DNA of 64,000 bases from Desulfohalovibrio reitneri (GTDB lineage: Bacteria; Desulfobacterota; Desulfovibrionia; Desulfovibrionales; Desulfovibrionaceae), in NCBI RefSeq assembly GCF_000711295.1, contig NZ_JOMJ01000004.1, forward strand, positions 620,001 to 684,000, read 5' to 3'. Numbering within the stretch: position 1 is the stretch's first letter; each line of letters begins with the position of its first letter. Positions 25,918-33,300 of the stretch are shown piece by piece. The notes below the pieces were generated by a model that was not told where the DNA came from, did not search any database, and was given only the letters and a program-made list of their open reading frames with translations. The position numbers and the translations under genes were made by a program.

Positions 25918-27870
25918 GTGAGCGGCGCTTTCTACATCACCACCCCCATTTACTACGTCAACGCCAACCCGCACCTCGGCCACGCCTACACCACCATCGT
26001 GGCCGACTGCCTGGCCAGGTTCCATCGCGCCCTGGGGGAGGAGACCTTCTTCCTGACCGGCACGGACGAACACGGGGACAAGATCGCCGAGGCCGCCGCC
26101 AAGAACGGGCGCGAACCGCAGCAGTACGCCGACGAGGTCAGCGCCACCTTCCGCGACCTGTGGCCCGGCCTGGGCATCACCAACGACGATTTCATCCGCA
26201 CCACCGAGGACCGCCACGTGCGGGTGGTCAGGGAAATCCTGCAGAAGGTCTACGACTCCGGGGATATCTACTACGGTGAATACGGCGGCCACTACTGCAC
26301 CGGCTGCGAGTGCTTCCTTACGGAAAAGGATCTGGAGGACGGGCTCTGCCCGGACCACAAGACCAAGCCGCAGTACATTTCCGAGAAGAACTACTTTTTC
26401 CGCATGTCCAAATACCGGGAATGGCTCATCGAGCACATCGAGGCCAACCCGGAATTCATCAGACCCGAGCGGTACCGGGGCGAGGTGCTCTCCCTGCTGC
26501 GCAGCAGCCACCTGGACGACCTGTGCATCTCCCGTCCCAAGTCGCGGCTTTCCTGGGGCATCGAGCTTCCCTTCGATTCGGACTACGTCTGCTACGTCTG
26601 GTTCGACGCCCTCATCAACTACCTCTCCGCCCTGGATTGGCCGGACGGGGAGCGGTTCAAAAACTTCTGGCCCGCGGCCCAGCACTTGGTGGCCAAGGAC
26701 ATTCTCAAGCCGCACGCCGTGTTCTGGCCGACCATGCTCCGCGCCGCCGGGCTTCCGGTCTACAAGCACCTCAATGTGCACGGCTACTGGCTGGTCAAGG
26801 AAACCAAGATGTCCAAGTCTTTGGGCAACGTGGTCCGGCCGCTGGACATGGCGGACCGCTACGGACTGGACACCTTCCGCTTTTTCCTGCTGCGCGAAAT
26901 GCGCTTCGGCAACGACGCCTCCTTCTCCGAGGAGGCCCTGGTCTCCCGGCGTAACGCGGACCTGGCCAACGACCTGGGCAATCTTTTTTCCCGCGTTTTG
27001 TCCATGACCAAGAAATACCGGGGTTCCGTGGTCCCCGGCGCGGCCGTGGACGAAGCCCTGCGCGAGCGGGCCATGGAGGCGGTGCGCAATTACGTGGAGC
27101 TCTTTTCCCGCTGCCGTTTCGCCGAAGCCCTGGAGGCCCTGTGGGAACTGGTGCGCTCCCTGAACAAGCACATCGACGAGACCGCTCCCTGGGTGCTGCA
27201 CAAGGAAGGCCGCGACAAGGAACTGGACGCCGTGCTCTACGGCGTGCTGGAGTGCCTGCGCAAGGTCGCCTGCTGCCTGCATCCGGTCATGCCCGAGGCG
27301 GGCGCGGCCATGCTCACCCAACTCGGCCAGACCGTCGAGGGCCCGCGCATCGACCGGGAGATGGAGACCTTCGGCCGCATGGAGCCGGGCACCGAAGTGG
27401 CGGCCAAGTCCAACCTCTTCCCCAGAGTGGAGTTGGAAGCGGCCGAACCCGGGGACTCCGCCAAGCCCGCCAAGCCCAAGGATAAGAAGAAGGGCAAGGG
27501 GAAGGCCAAGGAGGACGCCGCGGCGGCCGAATCCGAAACCGCCATGGTGGAGTTCGATGACTTCGCCGCCCTTGATCTCCGCGTGGGCGTGGTGCGCGCG
27601 GCCGAGGTCCACCCCAAGGCGGACCGGCTGCTGTTGCTCCAGGTGGACCTGGGCGAGGAGGACGGACCGCGCCAAGTGGTGGCCGGGCTGGCCGAGCATT
27701 TCGCCCCCGATGTTCTGGTGGGCCGCGCGGTGACGGTGGTGGCTAACCTCAAGCCGCGCAAACTGCGCGGACAACTCTCCCAGGGGATGGTCCTCACCGT
27801 TGGCGCGGACGGCGGCCTGGACCTGCTGGGCCCCTCCGGCGAGGTGCCCCCCGGCTCCAAGGTGAGTTAG
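25918..27870 (+). CDS. metG: methionyl-tRNA synthetase
   Basis: A 650-residue class I synthetase. HIGH is HLGH in VNANPHLGHAY, the zinc knuckle is CTGCECFLTEKDL, and KMSKS is in KETKMSKSLGN. The C-terminal 115 residues form a tRNA-binding OB domain (FAALDLRVGVVRAAEVHPKA, then PRKLRGQLSQGM) after a lysine-rich linker. The start is GTG with GGAGG upstream. It follows the PSP1 gene by one base, and the downstream membrane protein overlaps its stop by one base, so all three share an operon. Confidence 0.96.
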   Translation: MSGAFYITTPIYYVNANPHLGHAYTTIVADCLARFHRALGEETFFLTGTDEHGDKIAEAAAKNGREPQQYADEVSATFRDLWPGLGITNDDFIRTTEDRHVRVVREILQKVYDSGDIYYGEYGGHYCTGCECFLTEKDLEDGLCPDHKTKPQYISEKNYFFRMSKYREWLIEHIEANPEFIRPERYRGEVLSLLRSSHLDDLCISRPKSRLSWGIELPFDSDYVCYVWFDALINYLSALDWPDGERFKNFWPAAQHLVAKDILKPHAVFWPTMLRAAGLPVYKHLNVHGYWLVKETKMSKSLGNVVRPLDMADRYGLDTFRFFLLREMRFGNDASFSEEALVSRRNADLANDLGNLFSRVLSMTKKYRGSVVPGAAVDEALRERAMEAVRNYVELFSRCRFAEALEALWELVRSLNKHIDETAPWVLHKEGRDKELDAVLYGVLECLRKVACCLHPVMPEAGAAMLTQLGQTVEGPRIDREMETFGRMEPGTEVAAKSNLFPRVELEAAEPGDSAKPAKPKDKKKGKGKAKEDAAAAESETAMVEFDDFAALDLRVGVVRAAEVHPKADRLLLLQVDLGEEDGPRQVVAGLAEHFAPDVLVGRAVTVVANLKPRKLRGQLSQGMVLTVGADGGLDLLGPSGEVPPGSKVS

Positions 27871-28319
27871 TGCCCGGCTACAAGACCCACGGCGCGGGTG
27901 GAGTCCTGGCCGCTGGGGGGGCGCTGGCGCTGGCTGTCTGGCTGGGGCACTACCAGCCGGACCCGGCCAGAATGGCCGGGCTGGTGGCCGTGGGCGGCTT
28001 GGCCGCCCTGTTTCCGGACGTGGACACAGATTCGCGCGGGCAGCACCTGTATTACCTGCTCCTCTTCCTGGCCGACCTGGCCCTCATCGCGGTGGGGCGC
28101 TACGTCTGGGCGGCGGTTCTGGGGCTGTTTGCCATGCTGCCCGCCATCGGGCCGCATCGGGGCTGGACCCATTCCTGGCTGGCGGCCCCTCTGGTTCCCC
28201 TGCCCATTCTGCTTTTGCCCCCCTACATCCTGGAGGCCGACTGGCGGCTTTTCCTGGCTTGGTATCTGGCGGCCGTGACAGGATACCTCTCCCACCTTGT
28301 CCTGGACCGTATTTTCTAG
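27870..28319 (+). CDS. YdjM-like membrane-bound metal-dependent hydrolase
   Basis: A 149-residue membrane protein of the YdjM/DUF457 group. Three or four hydrophobic segments carry the family residues: THGAGG near the N-terminus, FPDVDTDSRG, HRGWTHS and GYLSHLVLD. These histidines and aspartates are thought to bind a metal in related proteins; the substrate is unknown. The GTG start overlaps the metG stop (TAGTG), so it is translated by coupling. A hairpin follows. Confidence 0.78.
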   Translation: MPGYKTHGAGGVLAAGGALALAVWLGHYQPDPARMAGLVAVGGLAALFPDVDTDSRGQHLYYLLLFLADLALIAVGRYVWAAVLGLFAMLPAIGPHRGWTHSWLAAPLVPLPILLLPPYILEADWRLFLAWYLAAVTGYLSHLVLDRIF

Positions 28320-28324
28320 AGAAC

Positions 28325-28351
28325 GGCGGGCCCCCAGGCGACGGACCCGCC
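28325..28351. terminator. hairpin between convergent genes
   Basis: GGCGGGCCC (28325-28333) pairs with GGACCCGCC (28343-28351), with one G-U or mismatch, between the ends of the YdjM-like gene and the selenoprotein gene. Confidence 0.5.
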
Positions 28352-28359
28352 ATTCCCAT

Positions 28360-28848
28360 TCATTTCTTTCGCAGGTACCTGATGAGATCCAGGCAGTTTT
28401 TTGGCTGCATCCTTCCGATGGGGCCGGAGGAGTAGCAGGCCACCGCCACCTTCCCTTCGGGGTCGAGGACGAAGCCGGCGGCGTGGAGATAGTTGTCTTT
28501 CTCGTCGTAAAAACAACCCAGGGCTTCCGCCGCCGCCAGGCAATCCAGCCCGTAGCCGATGGCAAAGTCGGCCGAGGTCTTTTCAGCCATTTCCATGGCC
28601 TGTTCCCGGGTGTCCACCGAAGCGGCCAACAGGGTTATTCCCTGGCTTTCAAACTCCTGCCGATGTTCTTGGAAACCGGCCAACTGCCGGCGGCAGAACA
28701 TTCACCAGTGACCACGGTAGATGAGCACCACGGCGTATCCACCCAGCAGGTCGCCGGGCAGGCCGCATGAATCCCCTTGCAGGGTGGGCATCTCGGGGCG
28801 CGGAAAGGGCGCGCCGGTATCCAAGGTACGGGATTGGGGCCGGGGCAT
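28360..28848 (-). CDS. peroxiredoxin-like thioredoxin-fold selenoprotein (predicted Sec at UGA codon)
   Basis: A 162-residue protein if the in-frame UGA at 28702-28704 is read as selenocysteine. The ATG at 28848 follows GGGAGGAATC, an excellent ribosome site, and gives 48 residues up to IYRGHW; UGA is residue 49, followed by MFCRRQLAGF and 110 further residues with AASVDTREQA, FYDEKD and VLDPEGKVA. Peroxiredoxin-like AhpC/TSA proteins normally read RGHWCPFC here, so Sec takes the place of the first cysteine of CxxC (giving UxxC). A bacterial SECIS-like hairpin starts right after the UGA. The likely role is thiol or peroxide reduction in the cytoplasm. Standard gene callers would report only the 113-residue 3' piece starting at 28701. 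Confidence 0.85.
28663..28701 (-). promoter_or_regulatory. SECIS-like element downstream of the UGA codon
   Basis: In the mRNA, a 7-bp lower stem (AUGUUCU with AGAACAU) begins at the base after UGA and closes an upper stem of GCCGGC with GCCGGU around the five-base loop AGUUG. The apical GU is about 20 bases from the UGA. This placement and the GU in the apical loop fit bacterial SECIS elements that bind SelB. Confidence 0.75.
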
Positions 28849-28881
28849 GATTCCTCCCAGGTTTGAGGGGTATCCTCCCAG

Positions 28882-28910
28882 GATATACGGAATCAGCCCG
28901 GATGAGGCAA
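28882..28910 (-). promoter_or_regulatory. putative promoter of the selenoprotein gene
   Basis: TTGCCT (28905-28910) and TATATC (28882-28887) are 17 bases apart on the minus strand, in the 63-base gap after the histidine kinase gene. Downstream, CCTGGGAGGA occurs twice (28852-28861 and 28873-28882); the nearer copy is the ribosome site. Confidence 0.5.
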
Positions 28911-28911
28911 A

Positions 28912-30144
28912 TCAGAAGTCGAGAACGGCCTTGGTTCCCGTGGATGTGAAAAACCAGAGATCGGCGCCGATTTGTTCGGCCATGGCGCGCATCACCGAGA
29001 ATCCTATGGTTTCGGCTGAGGCGGGGTCGATGTCGTGGGGGAGGCCCACCCCGTTGTCCTCAACCTCGACCCGCCGCACGTTTTCCCCCTCAAAGCAGCG
29101 GATCACCACTTCCGGCTCGTCGCCGAAGTCGTCAGGGAAGGCGTGTTTGGCGGCGTTCACGAAGAGCTCCGTGACCACCATGCCCACCACGGACAGGCTC
29201 TCCCAGGGCAATTCCGCGCACTGGCATTCCAGGCGGACGGCAATGTCCGTCCGGGCGATGGAGGATTCGCGCAGGGCTTCAGTGAGCCGATCGAGATAGC
29301 TGTCCAGCCTGGCGGTGGAGACGCTTTGCGAAGTGTAGAGCACCTCGTGGACCCTGGCGGCGGCGCGGAGGCTGACAATGGCCTCCCGCAGGCAGGGGGC
29401 GCAGTCTTCCTCGCTCATGCGCAGGTTGAGGTAGGAGCAGAGCATGTTGAGGTTGTTCTTGATGCGGTGGTGGGTTTCCTTGAGGAACTGCTTGCTGACC
29501 AGGTTGGAGTATTCGGCTGGCGGTTCGGCCAGGTCCTGGTCGCTGAGGCGCTCCACTGCGCCGTAGAGGATGCCGGTATCCCGCACGCAGACCATGCCGA
29601 TGTGCATGCGGGCCCGGATCATGCCGCCGTCCAGCCGGCGGAAGCTGACGATATGGCTGCGCAGGCGCCCGTCCCGGGGAAGCTCGTCCAGAATGCGGCC
29701 GCGCTGCATGGGATCCAGATAGATGTCGTGCGGGATGTCGGTGACGCTGCCGCGGAACTGAGCCGCGGATTCGTATCCGAACATGCGGGCCAAGGCGGTG
29801 TTCACCGCAAGGAAGCGGCCGTCTGGATTGCTGAGGAAGAGGCCAAGGGACAAATTGTCGAAGGCGAGTTCCAGCAGGGATGCAGGGTCCAGGTCGCCGT
29901 CCGATGTTCCCTCGGGCGAGAAACGGAACAGGGCGTCCAGGGAGACCCCGAGCCGTTCGGCCAGCTTGCCCATGACAGCGAAGGAGGGCGAGGCCAGCCC
30001 CCGCTCGATTTTGCTGAGATATTCCTCCGAGATGCCGGTTTGTTCAGCTAGGCCGGCCTGGGTGGAAAGGGACCGAAGACGAAGCCGCCGAAGCCGCTTG
30101 CCGAACGCAGCTTTTATTTCCTCTTCGGTCATAGCTGTGTTCAT
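28912..30144 (-). CDS. XRE-family HTH - PAS - HisKA_2 histidine kinase fusion
   Basis: A 410-residue protein with an N-terminal XRE/Cro helix-turn-helix (about 10-70: LAEQTGISEEYLSKIERG), a PAS domain (about 85-200: GLFLSNPDGRFLAVN) and a HisKA_2/HWE-type kinase with the phosphoacceptor histidines in ETHHRIKNNLNMLCSYL and an ATPase domain (VTELFVNAAKHAFPD, VEDNGVGLP). No membrane helix is seen, so it is cytoplasmic. It joins DNA binding to kinase activity and lacks a receiver. ATG at 30144 is preferred although its ribosome site is poor; ATG at 30132 is possible. A CACAT-N3-ATGTG repeat lies 56 bases upstream, a possible self-operator. Confidence 0.8.
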   Translation of the reverse strand: MNTAMTEEEIKAAFGKRLRRLRLRSLSTQAGLAEQTGISEEYLSKIERGLASPSFAVMGKLAERLGVSLDALFRFSPEGTSDGDLDPASLLELAFDNLSLGLFLSNPDGRFLAVNTALARMFGYESAAQFRGSVTDIPHDIYLDPMQRGRILDELPRDGRLRSHIVSFRRLDGGMIRARMHIGMVCVRDTGILYGAVERLSDQDLAEPPAEYSNLVSKQFLKETHHRIKNNLNMLCSYLNLRMSEEDCAPCLREAIVSLRAAARVHEVLYTSQSVSTARLDSYLDRLTEALRESSIARTDIAVRLECQCAELPWESLSVVGMVVTELFVNAAKHAFPDDFGDEPEVVIRCFEGENVRRVEVEDNGVGLPHDIDPASAETIGFSVMRAMAEQIGADLWFFTSTGTKAVLDF

Positions 30145-30199
30145 AAAAGAAGCCCGAGATGCGGAGAACGGATTTAGAGTACGGCTATGGGACAATTTT

Positions 30200-30212
30200 C
30201 ACATGCAATGTG
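30200..30212. repeat. short inverted repeat upstream of the XRE-kinase gene
   Basis: CACAT and ATGTG flank a three-base spacer in the otherwise gene-free stretch 30145-30350. It lies in the expected promoter region of the XRE-kinase gene and could be bound by its HTH domain. Nothing else was found in this stretch apart from the upstream edges. Confidence 0.3.
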
Positions 30213-30350
30213 CACCATCTTTCCATTTTCCGTCAATTTACCCGGAGATTCTATTGGCTTGGAGGATGCGGGCCACACATGGGCGATACGCGGGGAGCGA
30301 AGGCCCGCCGCGATTTTTCGGAGGAAGGGGGTGTGAAAAGGGGGGGAGGG

Positions 30351-31169
30351 CTATTTAGAGCGCAGGCGCAGGTACAGGTCGCCGCGAAATGGGCCCAGCT
30401 TCCTGCCCAGGCCCTTGAGGCGGATGGGCCGCCCCGGGGTGTAGTCCAGGGGGATGGTCAACTCCACCTGCTGGTCACGCTTGGACATGCCGCGCTGCAA
30501 TTTGAAGCGGACCTTGCGCCCCGGCACCATGGAGGCGGCGGGCAGGGAAACGAGGTGGTCGTCGTCCAGCTGGCCCCGCAGCCAGGACTTGAAACCGCTC
30601 CAGACGCCTTTGCTCAAGTCCAGGCGGAAGGTGCGCTTGCCCCATTCCAGCTCCAGGCTGCGCTTGGTGAGCTTGCGCGGCGGAGTGGGCGTTTTCCCCT
30701 CGCGCTTCACCTGGGCGTAGATGTCCTCGAAGACCCGGCGGGCGAAGGGGTCCTTGAGGATGTCCTTGAGTACCTCTTCCCGTTTGAACTCGAACCCGGC
30801 CGTGCCGCGTTCGGTCCTGGCGTTGGTTGATTCCCGCCGCTTTTCCGCGCCTGGAGGCGGCTTGGGCCCGGTCCGCTTTTCCGACCGGGCCCAGCGCCCG
30901 GCCTTGGCCTTTGCCCGTTCAGCCCGGCGGCGCGCGTCGTCCTCACCGGGGCGGGGCCCCTGGCCGCCGCCCTGTTCCAGATGCTTGGTCAGCAGGACGT
31001 AGGCCTCGTTGAGACGCTGGAATTTGGGACCGGCCTGGGGATCGTCCGGGTTGAGGTCCGGGTGCAGCTTGAATGCCAGCCTGCGGTATTGGGTCTTGAC
31101 CTGATCCAGGCTGGTGTCCGGCGAAACCTGGAGCAGCCGGTAGCTTTCGTCCAGGGTCGGGGAGGCCAT
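30351..31169 (-). CDS. DnaJ-domain co-chaperone-like protein
   Basis: A 272-residue protein with an N-terminal J-domain (residues 7-65: SYRLLQVSPDTSLDQVKTQY, HPD motif in KLHPDLNPDD), a basic alanine- and lysine-rich linker (about 70-120), a middle segment, and a C-terminal beta domain (GRKVRFKLQRGMSKRDQ, then GDLYLRLRSK) like the peptide-binding domain of CbpA/DnaJ class II proteins. There is no zinc-finger region. It would stimulate Hsp70. The start overlaps the stop of the YkgJ gene by one base, so it is in that operon. Confidence 0.83.
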   Translation of the reverse strand: MASPTLDESYRLLQVSPDTSLDQVKTQYRRLAFKLHPDLNPDDPQAGPKFQRLNEAYVLLTKHLEQGGGQGPRPGEDDARRRAERAKAKAGRWARSEKRTGPKPPPGAEKRRESTNARTERGTAGFEFKREEVLKDILKDPFARRVFEDIYAQVKREGKTPTPPRKLTKRSLELEWGKRTFRLDLSKGVWSGFKSWLRGQLDDDHLVSLPAASMVPGRKVRFKLQRGMSKRDQQVELTIPLDYTPGRPIRLKGLGRKLGPFRGDLYLRLRSK

Positions 31170-31639
31170 CAGCTTTCCTCGGAGGGATTCCCGACGGGGT
31201 CAGGTGCGGGACGCAGGGCGGAGGGGGCTGAGGCGTCCGTCTCCTGCTGCACGCCTTCACGGCGCAGGTGCTCCCGTCCCTCCCGGGCGAAGGCCTCGAA
31301 ACCGGCTTCGGGCCGGACGCCCGGGCAGTATTCCTGGGTCATGCGCCAGCTGTCCTCGTCGATGAGGTTGCCGTGGAAAAAGGGCCAGGCGCGGCATACG
31401 TCCGGGCGCGCGGGGTGCACGCCGCAGCCGGAGATGTCCGGGTTGTAGAAAACGCAGGCCAAGTCCTTGTCCACCCGCAGGCGGACGCGGCCGCCCACTT
31501 CTTCGGTGTGGAGGTCGAGGAGCTCCCGTTCGGACAGGCCGAGGTGGTCGGCCAGTCGTTCAACATCACGCGCGGTGAGCACGATGCCGCCCCGGCCGAA
31601 GCAGCAGTGGCCGCACCGTTGGCAGACGAAGGCGGGCAT
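31169..31639 (-). CDS. YkgJ-family cysteine cluster (zinc/iron-chelating) protein
   Basis: A 156-residue protein of the CxxCxxCC/YkgJ type. CQRCGHCCFGRGG at residues 5-17 is the opening cluster, with further cysteines in CVFYNPDISGCGVHPARPDVCRAWPF and EYCPGV, the usual order for a bound metal or cluster. Function in this family is unclear. The frame is open from 31894, but MPAFVCQRCG at 31639 is the sensible start, and it overlaps the stop of the CoA-binding gene by one base. It is between a CoA-binding protein and a J-domain protein in one operon. Confidence 0.82.
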   Translation of the reverse strand: MPAFVCQRCGHCCFGRGGIVLTARDVERLADHLGLSERELLDLHTEEVGGRVRLRVDKDLACVFYNPDISGCGVHPARPDVCRAWPFFHGNLIDEDSWRMTQEYCPGVRPEAGFEAFAREGREHLRREGVQQETDASAPSALRPAPDPVGNPSEES

Positions 31640-32061
31640 CAGGACTTCCCCATGAGGCGGCTGTGTTCCACCATCAGGCAGCGGTCCTCGATCACGGTGA
31701 TTCCGACGGGTTCCAGCAGCTTGCGTGCCTCGGGGCTGGCGATGCCCTGCTGCATCCAGAAGCAGGAAGGCAGCCATTCCAGTTCCAGCACCTCCCGGGC
31801 ATGGTCCGCGCAAAATTTCGAGGCTCTGAAAAGATTCACCATGTCCACGGGGCGGGGGAGTTCCGCCAGGCTGGCAAAGGTGGGAAGCCCCCACACGTCG
31901 CGTCGTTTGGGGTGCACGGGGAGCACGTCGAAGCCCTGTTCGATCAGGTATCGGCCCACCCTGTCCACTGGCTGGCCCTGCCTGTCCTTGGCCCCGACCA
32001 CGGCGATTGTCTTGACGCTCTGGAGCAGGGCGGCTAGCTCGGTATCGTTTGGTTGCAACAT
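31639..32061 (-). CDS. CoA-binding domain protein (YccU-like)
   Basis: A 140-residue Rossmann-fold CoA-binding protein of the YccU/DUF type. The nucleotide loop is TIAVVGAKDRQGQPVDRVG, followed by YLIEQGFDVLPVHPKR, LPRPVDMVNLFRAS, WLPSCFWMQQGIASPEA and a terminal EDRCLMVEHSRL, typical of the group. ATG at 32061 is preferred over TTG at 32064. It is first in the operon with the YkgJ and J-domain genes and is divergent from the M24 peptidase, with 15 bases between the starts. Confidence 0.85.
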   Translation of the reverse strand: MLQPNDTELAALLQSVKTIAVVGAKDRQGQPVDRVGRYLIEQGFDVLPVHPKRRDVWGLPTFASLAELPRPVDMVNLFRASKFCADHAREVLELEWLPSCFWMQQGIASPEARKLLEPVGITVIEDRCLMVEHSRLMGKS

Positions 32062-32076
32062 CAACGGGATCGCCTC

Positions 32077-33300
32077 ATGTTTTCTGCGCTTGAAACCTTA
32101 CCTCTTAGCGAATTGCGGGCCAGATGGCAAAGCTGCCGCGACCTGCTGGCCGAATCCTCCCCTCGGGCGGGGGGGCTCATGGCTTTTTCCAAGGTGGCCG
32201 TCTACTACCTGGCGGGTACCTGCAACCAGGGCGTTTTCTGGCTGCCCATGGAAGGCGAGCCGGTGCTGTTCCTGCGCCGCGGCGCGGAGCGGGCCCGGCT
32301 TGAGTCCCCCATGGCCGGTGTCGTCGAATTCCGTTCCTACCGCGACCTGCCCGGGCTGGCCGCCGACGCGGGCTCTCCCCTGCCCGAAGCCATTGCCGCG
32401 GAGCGCAACGGGCTTCCCTGGGCGCTGGCCGACTCGCTGCGCAAACACCTGGCCGGGGTGGAGTTCCTTCCCGGCGATCTGGTGCTGGCCAAGGCGCAGT
32501 CCGTAAAGAGCGAGTGGGAACTTGGCAAGATGCGCCTCTGCGGCCAGCGCCACCACCGCTGCCTGCGCGAACTGGTGCCCGCCCGCATACATCCCGGCAT
32601 GAGCGAGCGGGAAATAAGCCACGCCTGCTGGGAGGTGTTCTTCGAGCAGGGGCACATGGGGCAGATGCGCATGTCCGCCTTCGGGGAGGAGATTTTCCTG
32701 GGCCACGTCTCGGCCGGGGACTCGGGCAACTACCCCAGCAGTTTCGACGGTCCCTTGGGGCTGCGGGGCGAGCATCCGGCCCTGCCCTTCATGGGCTACG
32801 CCAGAAAGGTATGGAACCCGGGGGAGCCGCTGGCTCTGGACGTGGGTTTCACCCTTGAGGGCTACGCCACGGACAAGACCCAGGTGGTCTGGGCCGGGCC
32901 GGAAAGCTCCATGCCGGACGAGGCTGCCCGGGGGCAGCGGTTCTGCGAGGACGTGCAGGCCTGGCTTGCCGAGCGGCTGAAACCGGGCGCGGTGCCCAGC
33001 GAACTGTACGCGCATTGCGTGGAGTGGGCGGAAAAGGAGGGGCTGTCAAACGGCTTCATGGCCCTGCCGCCCAATTCGGTCTCCTTCCTGGGCCACGGCA
33101 TCGGCCTGACCATCGACGGCTTTCCGGTCATCGCCAAGGGGTTCGACGAGCCGCTGGTCGCGAACCAGACCGTGGCCCTGGAGCCGAAGTACGGCGTGGA
33201 AGGGCTCGGCATGGTCGGGGTTGAGAACACCTTCGTAGTCACCCCGTCCGGCGGCGAGTGCCTGACCGGAGACGAGTACGGGCCGGTCTACCTGGACTAA
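32077..33300 (+). CDS. M24-family metallopeptidase (Xaa-Pro aminopeptidase-like)
   Basis: A 407-residue pita-bread-fold peptidase. The N-terminal 150 residues form the creatinase-type domain (VAVYYLAGTCNQGVFWLP), and the catalytic domain carries the metal ligands: aspartates in LALDVGFTLEGYATDKT, histidine in GHGIGLTIDG, and glutamates in VALEPKYGV and GVENTFVV. A shift from the classical EPG motif to EPK is noted. It would trim N-terminal residues from peptides, or it may act on another small amide. Its last four bases (CTAA) overlap the convergent dsbD stop. The start at 32077 has no clear ribosome site. Confidence 0.87.
   Translation: MFSALETLPLSELRARWQSCRDLLAESSPRAGGLMAFSKVAVYYLAGTCNQGVFWLPMEGEPVLFLRRGAERARLESPMAGVVEFRSYRDLPGLAADAGSPLPEAIAAERNGLPWALADSLRKHLAGVEFLPGDLVLAKAQSVKSEWELGKMRLCGQRHHRCLRELVPARIHPGMSEREISHACWEVFFEQGHMGQMRMSAFGEEIFLGHVSAGDSGNYPSSFDGPLGLRGEHPALPFMGYARKVWNPGEPLALDVGFTLEGYATDKTQVVWAGPESSMPDEAARGQRFCEDVQAWLAERLKPGAVPSELYAHCVEWAEKEGLSNGFMALPPNSVSFLGHGIGLTIDGFPVIAKGFDEPLVANQTVALEPKYGVEGLGMVGVENTFVVTPSGGECLTGDEYGPVYLD

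Noticed and set aside
25522-27774. A 750-residue open frame on the minus strand opposite metG
   Set aside because: Low-complexity shadow of metG with no start signal and no recognisable domain.
28360-28701. A complete 113-residue CDS starting at 28701
   Set aside because: It lacks a ribosome site and starts right after the UGA in the middle of a redoxin fold; the joined selenoprotein reading explains it better.
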